Assembly (NCBI GenBank): GCA_050015675.1
Contig: JBEKAY010000012.1
Location: 10,845-74,844, forward strand
Source: Fen-1298 sp050015675
GTDB lineage: Bacteria > Bacteroidota > Ignavibacteria > UBA10030
Direction of reading: 5' to 3'
DNA length: 64,000 bases
Part shown: piece after piece, positions 25,289-33,627 of the stretch
Layout: every line of letters starts with the position of its first letter
Numbering within the stretch: the stretch's first letter is position 1
The notes under the pieces: model-generated
Database searches by the model: none
What the model was told of the DNA's origin: nothing
Seen by the model: only the letters and a program-made list of their open reading frames with translations
Program-made: the position numbers and the translations under genes

Positions 25289-26151
25289 ATCGCACTCAGA
25301 AATACATCTCTCTTCTCCTCGAGCGTTTACCAAAATATGAACTTCGCTCGTACGAACATCAGACCTGTCTCGATCGAATTCGCGATCGAGTTTCGTCCAC
25401 TTCGGATATTCATGCGGAACTTTTACACTTGTATAAAGTAAAGGGTTGTGCTGATTTTGCCCTTAGCTTGATGTGGATTGCGGACAAGGTAGAAAAGGAT
25501 TTTACCAAGGAAGAATCAACGATCGATGAAGAGACGCTCGTATTTTCCAAATTCCGACAGGCAATAGGAGATGAATCTCCTTCAGGGCAAGAATCGGATA
25601 CCGCTGGAACGATGATTGATTTTCCCGGTTCGCAAAAAATGAGGTCAACGCCAATGCCTGCGCCGAAATCAGAATTCGATCTTTCATCGCAACCGGAATT
25701 TCAATCAATTCCGGCACCGGGGCCATCGATAGATTCGATATTTGGTACGGCGGCACAAGTTCCTGAACTGACACAGCCGACGGACAGCGGATCGACTACC
25801 GGGAGTGAACAAGAACATAATTTTGCCCTCCTGCTGGAAAAATTTTTAGAGGCCGTGCAAAGCGGTAATGACGCCCGAACAAATTTGTTGACTGATGTTA
25901 TGAATGAATGTAATACAATTCTTGCCGCTAGCTCTGCGGCAGAAGATTACAAAAAGTTTTGTACGTTGCTTAGAGGTTTTCTTAACTATATCTCAAATAA
26001 TCAGTACCTCGATGATATCCGTGTGATGAATATCCTTTCCAATATTCAAGATCCATATGCTCAATGGGCACGAACCGAACCAAACAATCGAGCTGGCCTT
26101 TTGGACGCGGTGAACGATACTCTCCATGATTTCAAAAATATGTTTGAATAA
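25285..26151 (+). CDS. Unknown protein between alr and manC
   Basis: A 288-residue protein not recognised. No signal peptide or membrane segment is visible. The N-terminal 95 residues look helical (LLERLPKYELRSYEHQTCLD). A low-complexity Pro/Ser/Gln linker spans about 95-170, and a helical C-terminal domain follows (about 175-288). The architecture of two folded ends joined by a disordered linker suggests an adaptor or regulator. The start overlaps the alr stop and manC follows five bases later, so it is in an operon with cell-envelope genes. Confidence 0.75.
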   Translation: MNRTQKYISLLLERLPKYELRSYEHQTCLDRIRDRVSSTSDIHAELLHLYKVKGCADFALSLMWIADKVEKDFTKEESTIDEETLVFSKFRQAIGDESPSGQESDTAGTMIDFPGSQKMRSTPMPAPKSEFDLSSQPEFQSIPAPGPSIDSIFGTAAQVPELTQPTDSGSTTGSEQEHNFALLLEKFLEAVQSGNDARTNLLTDVMNECNTILAASSAAEDYKKFCTLLRGFLNYISNNQYLDDIRVMNILSNIQDPYAQWARTEPNNRAGLLDAVNDTLHDFKNMFE

Positions 26152-26156
26152 GGGAA

Positions 26157-27248
26157 ATGAATCAGCCTAATATCTACGCAGTAATAATGGCAGGTGGTAT
26201 CGGATCGCGTTTCTGGCCTCAAAGTCGTGAACGATCACCCAAGCAAGTTCTAGAAATTGTCGGCTCTGGCTCTATGATTTCCAATACTATCGCGCGCATT
26301 CAGCCGATGGTTCAATCGGATAAAGTACTAGTGGTAACAAACAAGCTTCAAAAAGATATTATCCACAAGCAGGTGCCTTCACTGCCGTTGCAAAATGTGC
26401 TTACTGAACCACTTGGGAGAAATACAGCGCCGTGCATCGGACTTGCCGCGAAATGGGTTAGTCGCTATGATCCGAACGCTATTATGATCATTCTTCCGGC
26501 AGATCATATCATTCGGGATACAGGAGAATTTTTACACGTACTCCAGCGAGCAGTTCACGTGGCTCAGGAAAGTGATGCGTTAGTGACTATAGGTATCAAA
26601 CCAACGCATCCCGAAACAGGATACGGTTATATCCAATTTGAAGATTCTTCAGAAAAGAATCCGTATGCAGCCGATAGCATTTACCGAGTAAAGACGTTTG
26701 CTGAGAAGCCCAATCTTGAAACAGCAGAAAAATTTTTAAGGAGCGGCGATTTCCTTTGGAACAGCGGGATGTTTATCTGGAAAGCGAGTGTAATTCTGCA
26801 GGAAATCGAAAAACATATTCCAGAACTTGGCGAACAGTTGACAAAGTTAGAACATGCAATTGACACAGAAACTTACCAGGCGACGCTTGAACGCGTTTAT
26901 GGTGTCATTCGCAGCATATCCATCGATTACGGTGTCATGGAAAAAGCATCGAAGGTTTTTGTGGCGAAAGGAGATTTCGGATGGAGCGATGTTGGCTCGT
27001 GGGATGAAGTGGTTCGTTTAACACCAATCGATGGAGAAGGCAATGCATTGCGCGGAACGGTCATCGCAAAAGATTCGCATCGTAACTATATTGACGCAGG
27101 CAACAAAGTGGTAGCGACGATTGGCATTGAAGATGTCATCGTGGTAGTAACAGATGACGCTGTGTTGATTTGCAAAAAAGGAAGATCACAAGATGTTAAG
27201 GAGGTTGTGGATTACCTCCGGCGCAAACAAATCAATGGACTGTTGTAG
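26157..27248 (+). CDS. manC: Mannose-1-phosphate guanylyltransferase
   Basis: A 363-residue sugar nucleotidyltransferase forming GDP-mannose for envelope polysaccharide. The GTP-binding signature is GGIGSRFWPQSRERSPKQ near the start, with FAEKP and the catalytic-metal region GDFGWSDVGSWDE later. It has only the pyrophosphorylase domain, with no fused cupin phosphomannose isomerase. The rlpA gene follows closely. Confidence 0.93.
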   Translation: MNQPNIYAVIMAGGIGSRFWPQSRERSPKQVLEIVGSGSMISNTIARIQPMVQSDKVLVVTNKLQKDIIHKQVPSLPLQNVLTEPLGRNTAPCIGLAAKWVSRYDPNAIMIILPADHIIRDTGEFLHVLQRAVHVAQESDALVTIGIKPTHPETGYGYIQFEDSSEKNPYAADSIYRVKTFAEKPNLETAEKFLRSGDFLWNSGMFIWKASVILQEIEKHIPELGEQLTKLEHAIDTETYQATLERVYGVIRSISIDYGVMEKASKVFVAKGDFGWSDVGSWDEVVRLTPIDGEGNALRGTVIAKDSHRNYIDAGNKVVATIGIEDVIVVVTDDAVLICKKGRSQDVKEVVDYLRRKQINGLL

Positions 27249-27255
27249 GCAGTGG

Positions 27256-27714
27256 ATGATTCGTGCTCTGTGCTGCGCGGTAACGTTTCTGCTTGTCAGT
27301 TGTGCTTCTACACCAAGATTTGCAGAACGAGGCGAGCAGCATTCCGGCGAGCACAGATCAACGACTCAAACTGAACGACCGATTCAGCAGAACTCTGGGA
27401 AAATTCTGCTGACAATCGAAGGAATCGCTTCTTACTATGCAAATGATTTTCATGGTAAGCAGACGTCGAACGGTGATATCTTTGATATGAATGCACTCAC
27501 TGCTGCACATCGAACATTTCCATTCGGAACAAAAGTACGTGTGACAAATTTAGAGAACAACAAAATCGTCGTTGTGCGCGTCAACGACCGCGGACCTTTT
27601 AAGGAAGGACGAATGATGGATTTGTCGATGGGCGCTGCAAAGGAAATAGATTTGATTCGTACTGGTACAGCGCGCGTGCGCTTGGAAGTGCTGGAATGGG
27701 GAAATGGACAATAG
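27256..27714 (+). CDS. rlpA: RlpA-like septal lipoprotein
   Basis: A 152-residue lipoprotein. The chosen start gives a signal peptide with lipobox LLVSC (Cys about residue 16); in-frame starts further upstream lie inside manC. The double-psi beta-barrel domain carries GIASYYANDFHGKQTSNGD and VRVNDRGPF. RlpA proteins act on peptidoglycan at division sites, some as lytic transglycosylases on denuded glycan. There is no SPOR domain here. It lies just after manC and six bases before the RpiB-like gene. Confidence 0.9.
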   Translation: MIRALCCAVTFLLVSCASTPRFAERGEQHSGEHRSTTQTERPIQQNSGKILLTIEGIASYYANDFHGKQTSNGDIFDMNALTAAHRTFPFGTKVRVTNLENNKIVVVRVNDRGPFKEGRMMDLSMGAAKEIDLIRTGTARVRLEVLEWGNGQ

Positions 27715-27720
27715 AATACC

Positions 27721-28395
27721 GTGAAACGTCCTTTGATTACAGAACGAGATGTGGTTGATGCTGCGCAGCATGGAACAAACGTACTGATGATCCAATCAAA
27801 TTCTATCATCACTGCCGCCGCTAAAGACGAAGCACAGAAGCGAAACATCAAATTTTCTATTCAATCACAAAGTGCAAATATCTCACCGGCTTCTTATCAA
27901 AAAACATTTTCCGAAACATCGTCTCAGATATCTCACGAAAATACAATGACGATTGCAATTGGTTCCGATCATGGTGGTTTCTCCATGAAGGAAGCTCTTA
28001 AAATTTATCTCACGGAACAAGGAAATCGAATTATCGATGTAGGGACTGATTCCGAACAGCCGTGCGATTATCCTGATTTTGCCTATGCCGTGGCATCTCT
28101 GGTTTCTTCAAACAAAGCAGATCGCGGTATTATGATTGATAGTGTCGGTGTGGCATCGGCAATTGTAGCCAATAAAATACCCGGCATGCGTGCGGTTCCT
28201 TGTTACGACGAGTTTGTGGCACGCAGCAGCCGCGAGCATAACAACGCCAATGTTCTTACACTTGGCAGCAAAGTTTTGGGAATTGAGATTGTGAAATCAA
28301 TCGTCAAGCTTTGGCTCGATACTCCTTTTGCCGGTGGCAGGCACTTACGCAGAGTGAACAAAATCAGCGATGTTGAAAAGCGATTTCTGAAGTGA
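27721..28395 (+). CDS. rpiB: RpiB/LacAB-type sugar-phosphate isomerase, BMC-type variant
   Basis: A 224-residue protein with a GTG start. Residues about 75-220 are an RpiB fold (IAIGSDHGGFSMKEALK, SREHNNANVLTLG). The catalytic Cys-Gly-Thr loop of RpiB is replaced by GIMIDSVGVASAIVANK, so the base cysteine is Asp. This variant loop resembles, from memory, RpiB homologues in microcompartment loci. An extra N-terminal domain (about 1-55, LITERDVVDAA...) of the kind also seen on ethanolamine/BMC-associated proteins precedes it. It may act on a pentose or aldose phosphate, but canonical ribose-5-phosphate isomerase activity is uncertain. Confidence 0.82.
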   Translation: MKRPLITERDVVDAAQHGTNVLMIQSNSIITAAAKDEAQKRNIKFSIQSQSANISPASYQKTFSETSSQISHENTMTIAIGSDHGGFSMKEALKIYLTEQGNRIIDVGTDSEQPCDYPDFAYAVASLVSSNKADRGIMIDSVGVASAIVANKIPGMRAVPCYDEFVARSSREHNNANVLTLGSKVLGIEIVKSIVKLWLDTPFAGGRHLRRVNKISDVEKRFLK

Positions 28396-28426
28396 TTCAG
28401 GTAAAAAATGTTTCTTCAAACTCTAA

Positions 28427-28459
28427 AAGCCGCATAACTGTAAGTTAATGCGGTTTTTT
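28427..28459 (+). terminator. Terminator after rpiB
   Basis: CCGCAT at 28430-28435 pairs with ATGCGG at 28448-28453, followed by six T. Confidence 0.8.
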
Positions 28460-28480
28460 CGTTTAATTAGGAGCAATGCA

Positions 28481-28699
28481 ATGAAGTTCAAAATCATAGT
28501 CAAGCCGAATGCAAGAAAGAACGAAGTTATACGAGCCGCCGATGGTACGCTCATCATTCGCGTTGCTGTGCCGCCAATTGAAGGGAAAGCGAACGAAAAA
28601 GTAATAGAAGTTTTATCCGAATATTTGAACAAACCTAAGCGATCCATTTCCATCGTTTCTGGTTTCAAAGGTAAGAACAAAATTATTGAAGTTGAATGA
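28481..28699 (+). CDS. DUF167/YggU family protein
   Basis: A 72-residue protein matching the YggU/DUF167 family: KIIVKPNARKNEV, then RVAVPPIEGKANEKVIEVLSEYL and SGFKGKNKIIEV. The family's function is unknown. The start at 28481 is supported by AGGAG eight bases upstream; an upstream in-frame ATG at 28448 lies in the terminator of the previous gene. It stands alone. Confidence 0.9.
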   Translation: MKFKIIVKPNARKNEVIRAADGTLIIRVAVPPIEGKANEKVIEVLSEYLNKPKRSISIVSGFKGKNKIIEVE

Positions 28700-28770
28700 T
28701 GAAGATCAAATTTGATATGGCGAAAAATGAGTAAAAAACGCATATCTATTTTTAAAGCTTCACACTTTCA

Positions 28771-28799
28771 TTGATTCAAACAATAGAATTGGTTATATT
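28771..28799 (+). promoter_or_regulatory. Promoter of the lytic transglycosylase gene (TTGATT-N17-TATATT)
   Basis: TTGATT at 28771-28776, 17-base spacer, TATATT at 28794-28799; about 70 bases before the ATG. Confidence 0.6.
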
Positions 28800-28874
28800 T
28801 GATTTGCAATGGAACGCGAACGTGGATTTGAGCGTTTTATAAATAACTGATGTTAAACAACTTCGGAAGATTTA

Positions 28875-29636
28875 ATGACTATTGCTGAAAAGGGAAAAGG
28901 GCTGAAATATTGCAGTCTTTTAGCAGTAATTTTTTTAATTTTAAGTTCGTTTATATTGTTCGGTTGTTCGCAGCAAGTGACGAGTGCGAAATTTGCTAAA
29001 AAGGCTGGAAGTTCCATTGAGGACATAACCGAAAGCACTATTCCTGAGCAGCCATCTCCGTTTGCATCAATGAATACGGCAGGTTTGAATCAATACATTC
29101 CGTTAGTAAAAAAATACTCAGAACAGTATAAAGTTGATTGGATATTGGTTCTCGCGGTTATGAAACAGGAATCAAGATTCGACGATGAAGCAGTGAGCTA
29201 TAAAGGCGCATATGGTTTGATGCAACTTATGCCAATGACACAAATTGAAATTGCAGAAAAGATAGGCGTTGAAGAAGCATCCACACCGCGTAATAATATC
29301 AAAGCAGGTATCTATCATTTAAAATCGCTCTTTGCGATGTTTAAAAATATGCTGAGAGAAGATAGAATATGTCTAACTCTTGCCGCATATAATGCCGGAC
29401 TTGGGCGGGTGCAGGATGCCCAGAAGATTGCCTCATATATGGGAAACGATCCCCAAAAATGGTCTTCCATCAGTGTGGCACTTCCATTTCTTTCGAAAAA
29501 GAACTACACTTTACATAGCCGTATTTGGAGTGCCGGTTGTCCGCCTAACGGATATTTACACAGTGCTCGGCAGACGGTTGAGTATGTTGAAAACATTATG
29601 AGTTGCTATGATCGTTACAGCTTGGCATTGAAGTAA
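28875..29636 (+). CDS. Lytic transglycosylase lipoprotein (SLT domain)
   Basis: A 253-residue lipoprotein whose signal peptide ends in lipobox LFGC (Cys about residue 33). The lysozyme-like SLT domain (about 75-230) has the catalytic Glu in MKQESRFDDEAVS, followed by GAYGLMQLMP and LAAYNAGLGRV. It cleaves peptidoglycan glycan strands with formation of 1,6-anhydro ends. It resembles MltC/Slt-type enzymes. It has its own promoter upstream and nothing closely downstream. Confidence 0.92.
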   Translation: MTIAEKGKGLKYCSLLAVIFLILSSFILFGCSQQVTSAKFAKKAGSSIEDITESTIPEQPSPFASMNTAGLNQYIPLVKKYSEQYKVDWILVLAVMKQESRFDDEAVSYKGAYGLMQLMPMTQIEIAEKIGVEEASTPRNNIKAGIYHLKSLFAMFKNMLREDRICLTLAAYNAGLGRVQDAQKIASYMGNDPQKWSSISVALPFLSKKNYTLHSRIWSAGCPPNGYLHSARQTVEYVENIMSCYDRYSLALK

Positions 29637-29712
29637 CATCACATATCAGCACAATTCTCCACTTTCCATTTGTGGTTCTTGTATAAACAAACATTTCTCT
29701 AAAACGTACCGT

Positions 29713-30231
29713 TTGCTATGTATTTTCGTTTTTATCATTCTTTTCACAGTCCCGCTTCTTTCCCAACCGAAAAGAGGAATGTACGGTATTACAACGACCA
29801 TCTCTCAAGGATTTGTGTCCTTATCAAATATCTCCACCAATAATGGTTCGCTGAATATTGGAATGGCGTATATGCCTTCCAACCGCATCGGTGTACGAAG
29901 TGATTTAGGATTTAGATCGCAGACAGATACAAGCGGAGTGAAGAACTCTGAATTCACTTTCACTGGAAACGTTTGATATTATCTCCATACTGCCGAAAAT
30001 GTTTCTACATTTCTTGGCGGAGCGTTGGGATTTGGCTCCGCAACGGATATCGCGGGCAAAGGGACCAGTCTTGTGAGTGTGAGCGGGTTCTTTGGAGCTG
30101 AGTACTGGTTTAGTCCTCATTTCTCATGGTTTGGTCATATTGGACTTGTTTCCGCTTCTTACAAAATTGCGGAGAAATCGGCTTCTGATGTCTTCACATC
30201 TGCCGCAACAGGATTGACGTGGTATTTTTAA
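29713..30231 (+). pseudogene. Outer-membrane beta-barrel gene with internal stop codon
   Basis: One reading frame encodes a small secreted beta-barrel (hydrophobic leader ending LLSQPKRG, then alternating strands, ending in aromatic TWYF). It is broken by a TGA at 29974-29976. The frame is unchanged on both sides (ENSEFTFTGNV-stop-YYLHTAENVSTFLGG is the read-through context), so this is a single nonsense change, probably TGG (Trp) to TGA. Other genes here use TGA as a true stop, so recoding is unlikely. The start is uncertain (TTG at 29713, no clear ribosome-binding site). It is a pseudogene, a phase-off allele or an assembly error. Confidence 0.7.
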
Positions 30232-30254
30232 TCTATTGCTTTTGAAGAAACTGC

Positions 30255-30283
30255 TTGACATTTAGGCGTTGTAGAGATATATT
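30255..30283 (+). promoter_or_regulatory. Promoter of first barrel gene (TTGACA-N17-TATATT)
   Basis: TTGACA at 30255-30260, exactly 17 bases, TATATT at 30278-30283. The same arrangement precedes the gene at 31240. Confidence 0.75.
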
Positions 30284-30313
30284 TTTCGTGGGTTTTGACT
30301 GACAATGTCACAT

Positions 30314-30326
30314 GTGGGTGAACCAC
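30314..30326 (+). promoter_or_regulatory. Conserved leader block of barrel gene 1
   Basis: GTGGGTGAACCAC in the 5' untranslated region can form a short GTGG/CCAC stem. It matches the block at 31184-31196 in the second barrel gene's leader at 11 of 13 positions. AAGGAGCTATA just before the ATG is shared too. Confidence 0.5.
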
Positions 30327-30363
30327 AAATCTCATTTCACTAATCTAAATAAGGAGCTATACA

Positions 30364-30909
30364 ATGAAACGCATTCTTCTCATTTCCATACTGTTGGTTA
30401 TCGCAGTAAGCTTATCATTTAGCCAGATGGCATATAAAATGGGCGATCAGGTCGTAAATCTGGGAATTGGACTTGGCGGATTTGCCGGCGCATATGGTAG
30501 TAGTGGTGGTGTTGCAATTACCGGCGGATATGAATATGGAGTTACCGAAAACATCTCATTAGGTGGTGTGGTTGGTTATTCGTCGTCAACAGACACATAC
30601 TGGGGTGATTATGGTTGGAAATATACCTATATCTTAATCGGTGTACGCGGTGCATATCATGCCGATTTATTTCATAATCCCAAAATTGATACCTATGGTG
30701 GATTATTGCTTGGCTATAATATAGTTTCAAACTCTGTTACAGGTACAGTCCCTTATTATGGATACATCGGTTCATCTGCCTCAGCCAGCTATTTGGAGTA
30801 TGGCCTATTTGTCGGCGGGCGTTACTACTTTGATCCGCATTGGGCAGTTCAAGCGGAATTGGGATATGGTCTTGGCATCTTGAATATTGGTATTGCTTAC
30901 AAATTATAA
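30364..30909 (+). CDS. Outer-membrane beta-barrel protein
   Basis: A 181-residue secreted protein with a signal peptide (about 1-20, ending SLSFSQ). Alternating amphipathic strands rich in Gly, Tyr and Ser follow, with typical turns (GGYEYGVTENISLGGVVGYSSS, VGGRYYFDPHWAVQAELGYG). The composition fits an eight-stranded OmpA/OmpX-like barrel. It has its own promoter, a strong ribosome-binding site (AAGGAG) and a terminator, so it is monocistronic. Ligand unknown. It resembles its two neighbours only in general type. Confidence 0.78.
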   Translation: MKRILLISILLVIAVSLSFSQMAYKMGDQVVNLGIGLGGFAGAYGSSGGVAITGGYEYGVTENISLGGVVGYSSSTDTYWGDYGWKYTYILIGVRGAYHADLFHNPKIDTYGGLLLGYNIVSNSVTGTVPYYGYIGSSASASYLEYGLFVGGRYYFDPHWAVQAELGYGLGILNIGIAYKL

Positions 30910-30941
30910 TTTTTGCTCACTGCTTAACATGCGAAAGTGAA

Positions 30942-30977
30942 GGGAGAAAATCCAAAAAGGGTTTTCTCCTTTTTTTA
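30942..30977 (+). terminator. Terminator after barrel gene 1
   Basis: GGAGAAAATCC pairs with GGGTTTTCTCC, followed by a T run. Beyond it, to 31126, the sequence is AT-rich with no gene seen. Confidence 0.9.
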
Positions 30978-31126
30978 TGTACCGTAATTACATCACTTTA
31001 ATTAGGAAGTAATATCCGAGAGCTTCTTTAAGATGGATGTTGGTGAATACACATAGCGTATTTTAAAATGAAAATAGATCTCTTTCTAAGTTTCTTAAAA
31101 TTCTCAGTGCTTAATTAAAAAATATC

Positions 31127-31155
31127 TTGACATTAGAGGTATGTAATTTTATATT
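31127..31155 (+). promoter_or_regulatory. Promoter of second barrel gene (TTGACA-N17-TATATT)
   Basis: TTGACA at 31127-31132 and TATATT at 31150-31155, with 17 bases between. It is the same as the promoter at 30255. Confidence 0.75.
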
Positions 31156-31183
31156 TTTCTAAGTTTTTGGAAAATAACCAACC

Positions 31184-31196
31184 GTGGGATAACCAC
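31184..31196 (+). promoter_or_regulatory. Conserved leader block of barrel gene 2
   Basis: GTGGGATAACCAC, nearly identical to the block at 30314-30326 and at a similar distance (38-44 bases) from the start codon. Confidence 0.5.
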
Positions 31197-31239
31197 TTTT
31201 TTCTTCACTAACAAAACACAATTATACAAGGAGCTATAT

Positions 31240-31926
31240 ATGAAAAAGCTTTTCACAGTTCTGGTTGCAATCGCTTTAATTGCCTCGTTAGCCTTTGCTG
31301 GTGATGATATTACACCTTCAGCAAAATCTGGAGCAACATCATTAAACTTCACATTCGGCGGCCTTGGTGCATTTAATCTTGGTGAGGCTGGTCCATCAGT
31401 TCCTCAACCTGTTGCCATCCCTGCAGGAATCAGTATTTCATATTTCCTGAACAATAATAACGCTGTTCGAGTTGGATTGCAAATCCAATATGGAAGCGAA
31501 ACAGATCCATATCAAGGAACAGGCAGTGGAACGGATGGAAACAGATCGGAATTTGGACTTGGTATTAGTGGTGACTACCTGATGTATATTGCATCCTCCA
31601 GTCGTGTTCGTCCTTATTTAGGAGGTGGTTTCCTTCTCACATATTCATCTAATGATGTAAAATATGCGGCGGGTCCCGGCGCTACACAACAAGAAATTCA
31701 AAATTCACAGCCAGCAGGGGTAGGCTTTCAATTACGGGGTCTCGCTGGAGCGGAGTTTTTCATTTACAATGAAATGAGCATATCCGCTGAATATCAAATG
31801 AATCTTTTTGGCATTGAATCATTTTCTGATACAAAGAACACCCCAGGATCAACAACAAAGAATGGTAGTCAAATGCAGATACTTGGTTTTCAAGCTTTAG
31901 CTGCGACAGTACATATTTATTTCTAA
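31240..31926 (+). CDS. Outer-membrane beta-barrel protein (porin-like fold)
   Basis: A 228-residue secreted protein with a signal peptide (about 1-20, ending SLAFAG). Barrel-like strands follow (LNFTFGGLGAFNLGEAG, RPYLGGGFLLTYSS, ISAEYQMNLFGIE), ending VHIYF with a terminal aromatic typical of outer-membrane insertion. It probably belongs to the outer-membrane beta-barrel superfamily (OmpA/OmpW-like). AAGGAGCTATAT precedes the ATG. It has its own promoter and terminator. Confidence 0.82.
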   Translation: MKKLFTVLVAIALIASLAFAGDDITPSAKSGATSLNFTFGGLGAFNLGEAGPSVPQPVAIPAGISISYFLNNNNAVRVGLQIQYGSETDPYQGTGSGTDGNRSEFGLGISGDYLMYIASSSRVRPYLGGGFLLTYSSNDVKYAAGPGATQQEIQNSQPAGVGFQLRGLAGAEFFIYNEMSISAEYQMNLFGIESFSDTKNTPGSTTKNGSQMQILGFQALAATVHIYF

Positions 31927-31946
31927 ACCAAGCAGATCATAGTCTA

Positions 31947-31980
31947 AAGGCGTTTCAAGAATATTGGAACGCCTTTTTTA
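31947..31980 (+). terminator. Terminator after barrel gene 2
   Basis: AAGGCGTTTC pairs with GGAACGCCTT, followed by seven T. Confidence 0.9.
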
Positions 31981-32130
31981 TGTGGGTGGGACTATTATAA
32001 GTTCAATTTTGCTGCTTAATAGTATAGACTACATCACAAGTGGTGTTACCTATAATCTATTCTTTAATAGATTTCGGGGATATATTTACATTTTGGAAGC
32101 CCGCCAATTATTTTGTATCTTATATGCACT

Positions 32131-33627
32131 ATGAAGGAATTTGCTCTCGTAGAAGGAAAGCCGCGCTGTCATTGCGGTGTCTTTGGTGTCTTTGGTCATC
32201 CTGAAGCGTCTGTCTTTTGCTACTATGGTTTGCATGCTCTCCAGCATCGTGGACAGGAAGCAGCCGGTATCATTTCAAGTGAATGGCTTGTTGATAAGAA
32301 AAAGTGGCGCTTCAATATCCAAAAAGGCGTCGGGCTTGTTGCAGATGTTTTCAAAGATGAAGACATCCTTCGCAATGGCCTCAAAGGCAATGCTGCCATC
32401 GGACACAACAGGTACTCCACAACAGGTTCTTCGGATAACAAATCTAACATTCAACCCTTTGTAGTGAACTACAAAACCGGCAATCTTGCGCTCGGTCATA
32501 ATGGGAACCTGACTAATTACCGAGCACTCCGCCATCAGCTTCAAGAAGATGGAACGATTTTCCAATCAACTTCCGACAGCGAAATCATTTTGCATCTCAT
32601 CGCTCACAGCAAGCAGAAAGAGCAAATTCTCCAAATTAAAGAAGCTCTGGATGCTGTGGAAGGCGCTTATTCACTTGTCATTCTGACGGACGATAGTTTG
32701 ATTGCTGCACGCGACCCCCACGGATTTCGACCTCTGGCACTTGGCAAAGTGGATGGAGCATACGTTGTTGCCTCAGAGACTTGCGCTTTCGATATAAATG
32801 GTGCGGAATACATCCGCGATATTGCACCTGGTGAAATTGTGGTGATCAACAAAGATGTAATTGCGACGGGAAATGTAAAGTCGTACTGGGTTTCTAAAAA
32901 ATCTTTACAACCGCATCATTGTATCTTTGAATATATCTATTTTGCGCGCCCGGATAGCAAAGTCTTCGGTGTCAATGTCGATAAAGTACGTCGCAAGTTG
33001 GGAAAACTTCTTGCCGGCGAAAATCCGGTTGCACCAGAATCGCCCGATGATAAAGTAATTGTCATCAGCGTTCCTGATTCCAGCAACACCTGCACTCTTG
33101 GATATGTTACCGAAAGTAATAAACAAGGATTGAAGGTAAAACTCGAACTTGGTCTTATCCGCAACCACTACATTGGGCGGACATTTATACAGCCGCAACA
33201 GAATCATCGCGAGTTGAAAGTGAAGGTGAAATTCAACACAGTGAAGGGAGTGTTGAAGGGCAAGAAAGTTGTCATTGTTGATGATTCAATTGTTCGAGGG
33301 ACTACATCAAAATTATTGGTGAAAATGATTCGAGAAGCGGAACCAAAAGAAGTGCATTTTCGCATTTCCAGTCCTCCCATCAAATTTCCATGTCATTACG
33401 GAATGGATTTTCCAAGCCGCGAGGAATTGATCGCAAACAGATTAAACGGCGATATTGAGGCCATCCGTCAGGAATTAGGCGTTGACAGTCTTTCCTATCT
33501 GCCAATGGAAAAACTTCTTGCATCTGCCCCGACAGATGATGGTAAACATTATTGCACCGCCTGTTTCAGCGGCAACTATCCGGTACCCATCGACCCGGAA
33601 GCGGCAAAGAACGAAAACGATCAGTAA
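32131..33627 (+). CDS. purF: Amidophosphoribosyltransferase
   Basis: A 498-residue enzyme that commits PRPP to purine synthesis. The N-terminal glutaminase has its nucleophile Cys in RCHCGVFGVFGHPEAS, after a propeptide of about 14 residues that must be cleaved. The C-terminal PRPP-binding loop is VVIVDDSIVRGTTS. Cysteines in the C-terminal region (HYCTACFSG) fit the Fe-S-binding B. subtilis-type enzyme. The ATG at 32131 gives a normal propeptide. The next gene overlaps its stop codon by one base. Confidence 0.96.
   Translation: MKEFALVEGKPRCHCGVFGVFGHPEASVFCYYGLHALQHRGQEAAGIISSEWLVDKKKWRFNIQKGVGLVADVFKDEDILRNGLKGNAAIGHNRYSTTGSSDNKSNIQPFVVNYKTGNLALGHNGNLTNYRALRHQLQEDGTIFQSTSDSEIILHLIAHSKQKEQILQIKEALDAVEGAYSLVILTDDSLIAARDPHGFRPLALGKVDGAYVVASETCAFDINGAEYIRDIAPGEIVVINKDVIATGNVKSYWVSKKSLQPHHCIFEYIYFARPDSKVFGVNVDKVRRKLGKLLAGENPVAPESPDDKVIVISVPDSSNTCTLGYVTESNKQGLKVKLELGLIRNHYIGRTFIQPQQNHRELKVKVKFNTVKGVLKGKKVVIVDDSIVRGTTSKLLVKMIREAEPKEVHFRISSPPIKFPCHYGMDFPSREELIANRLNGDIEAIRQELGVDSLSYLPMEKLLASAPTDDGKHYCTACFSGNYPVPIDPEAAKNENDQ

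Noticed and set aside
29974..29976. Selenocysteine or recoded TGA
   Set aside because: There is no family context for Sec in a beta-barrel strand, no visible SECIS hairpin, and TGA is used as a normal stop in neighbouring genes.
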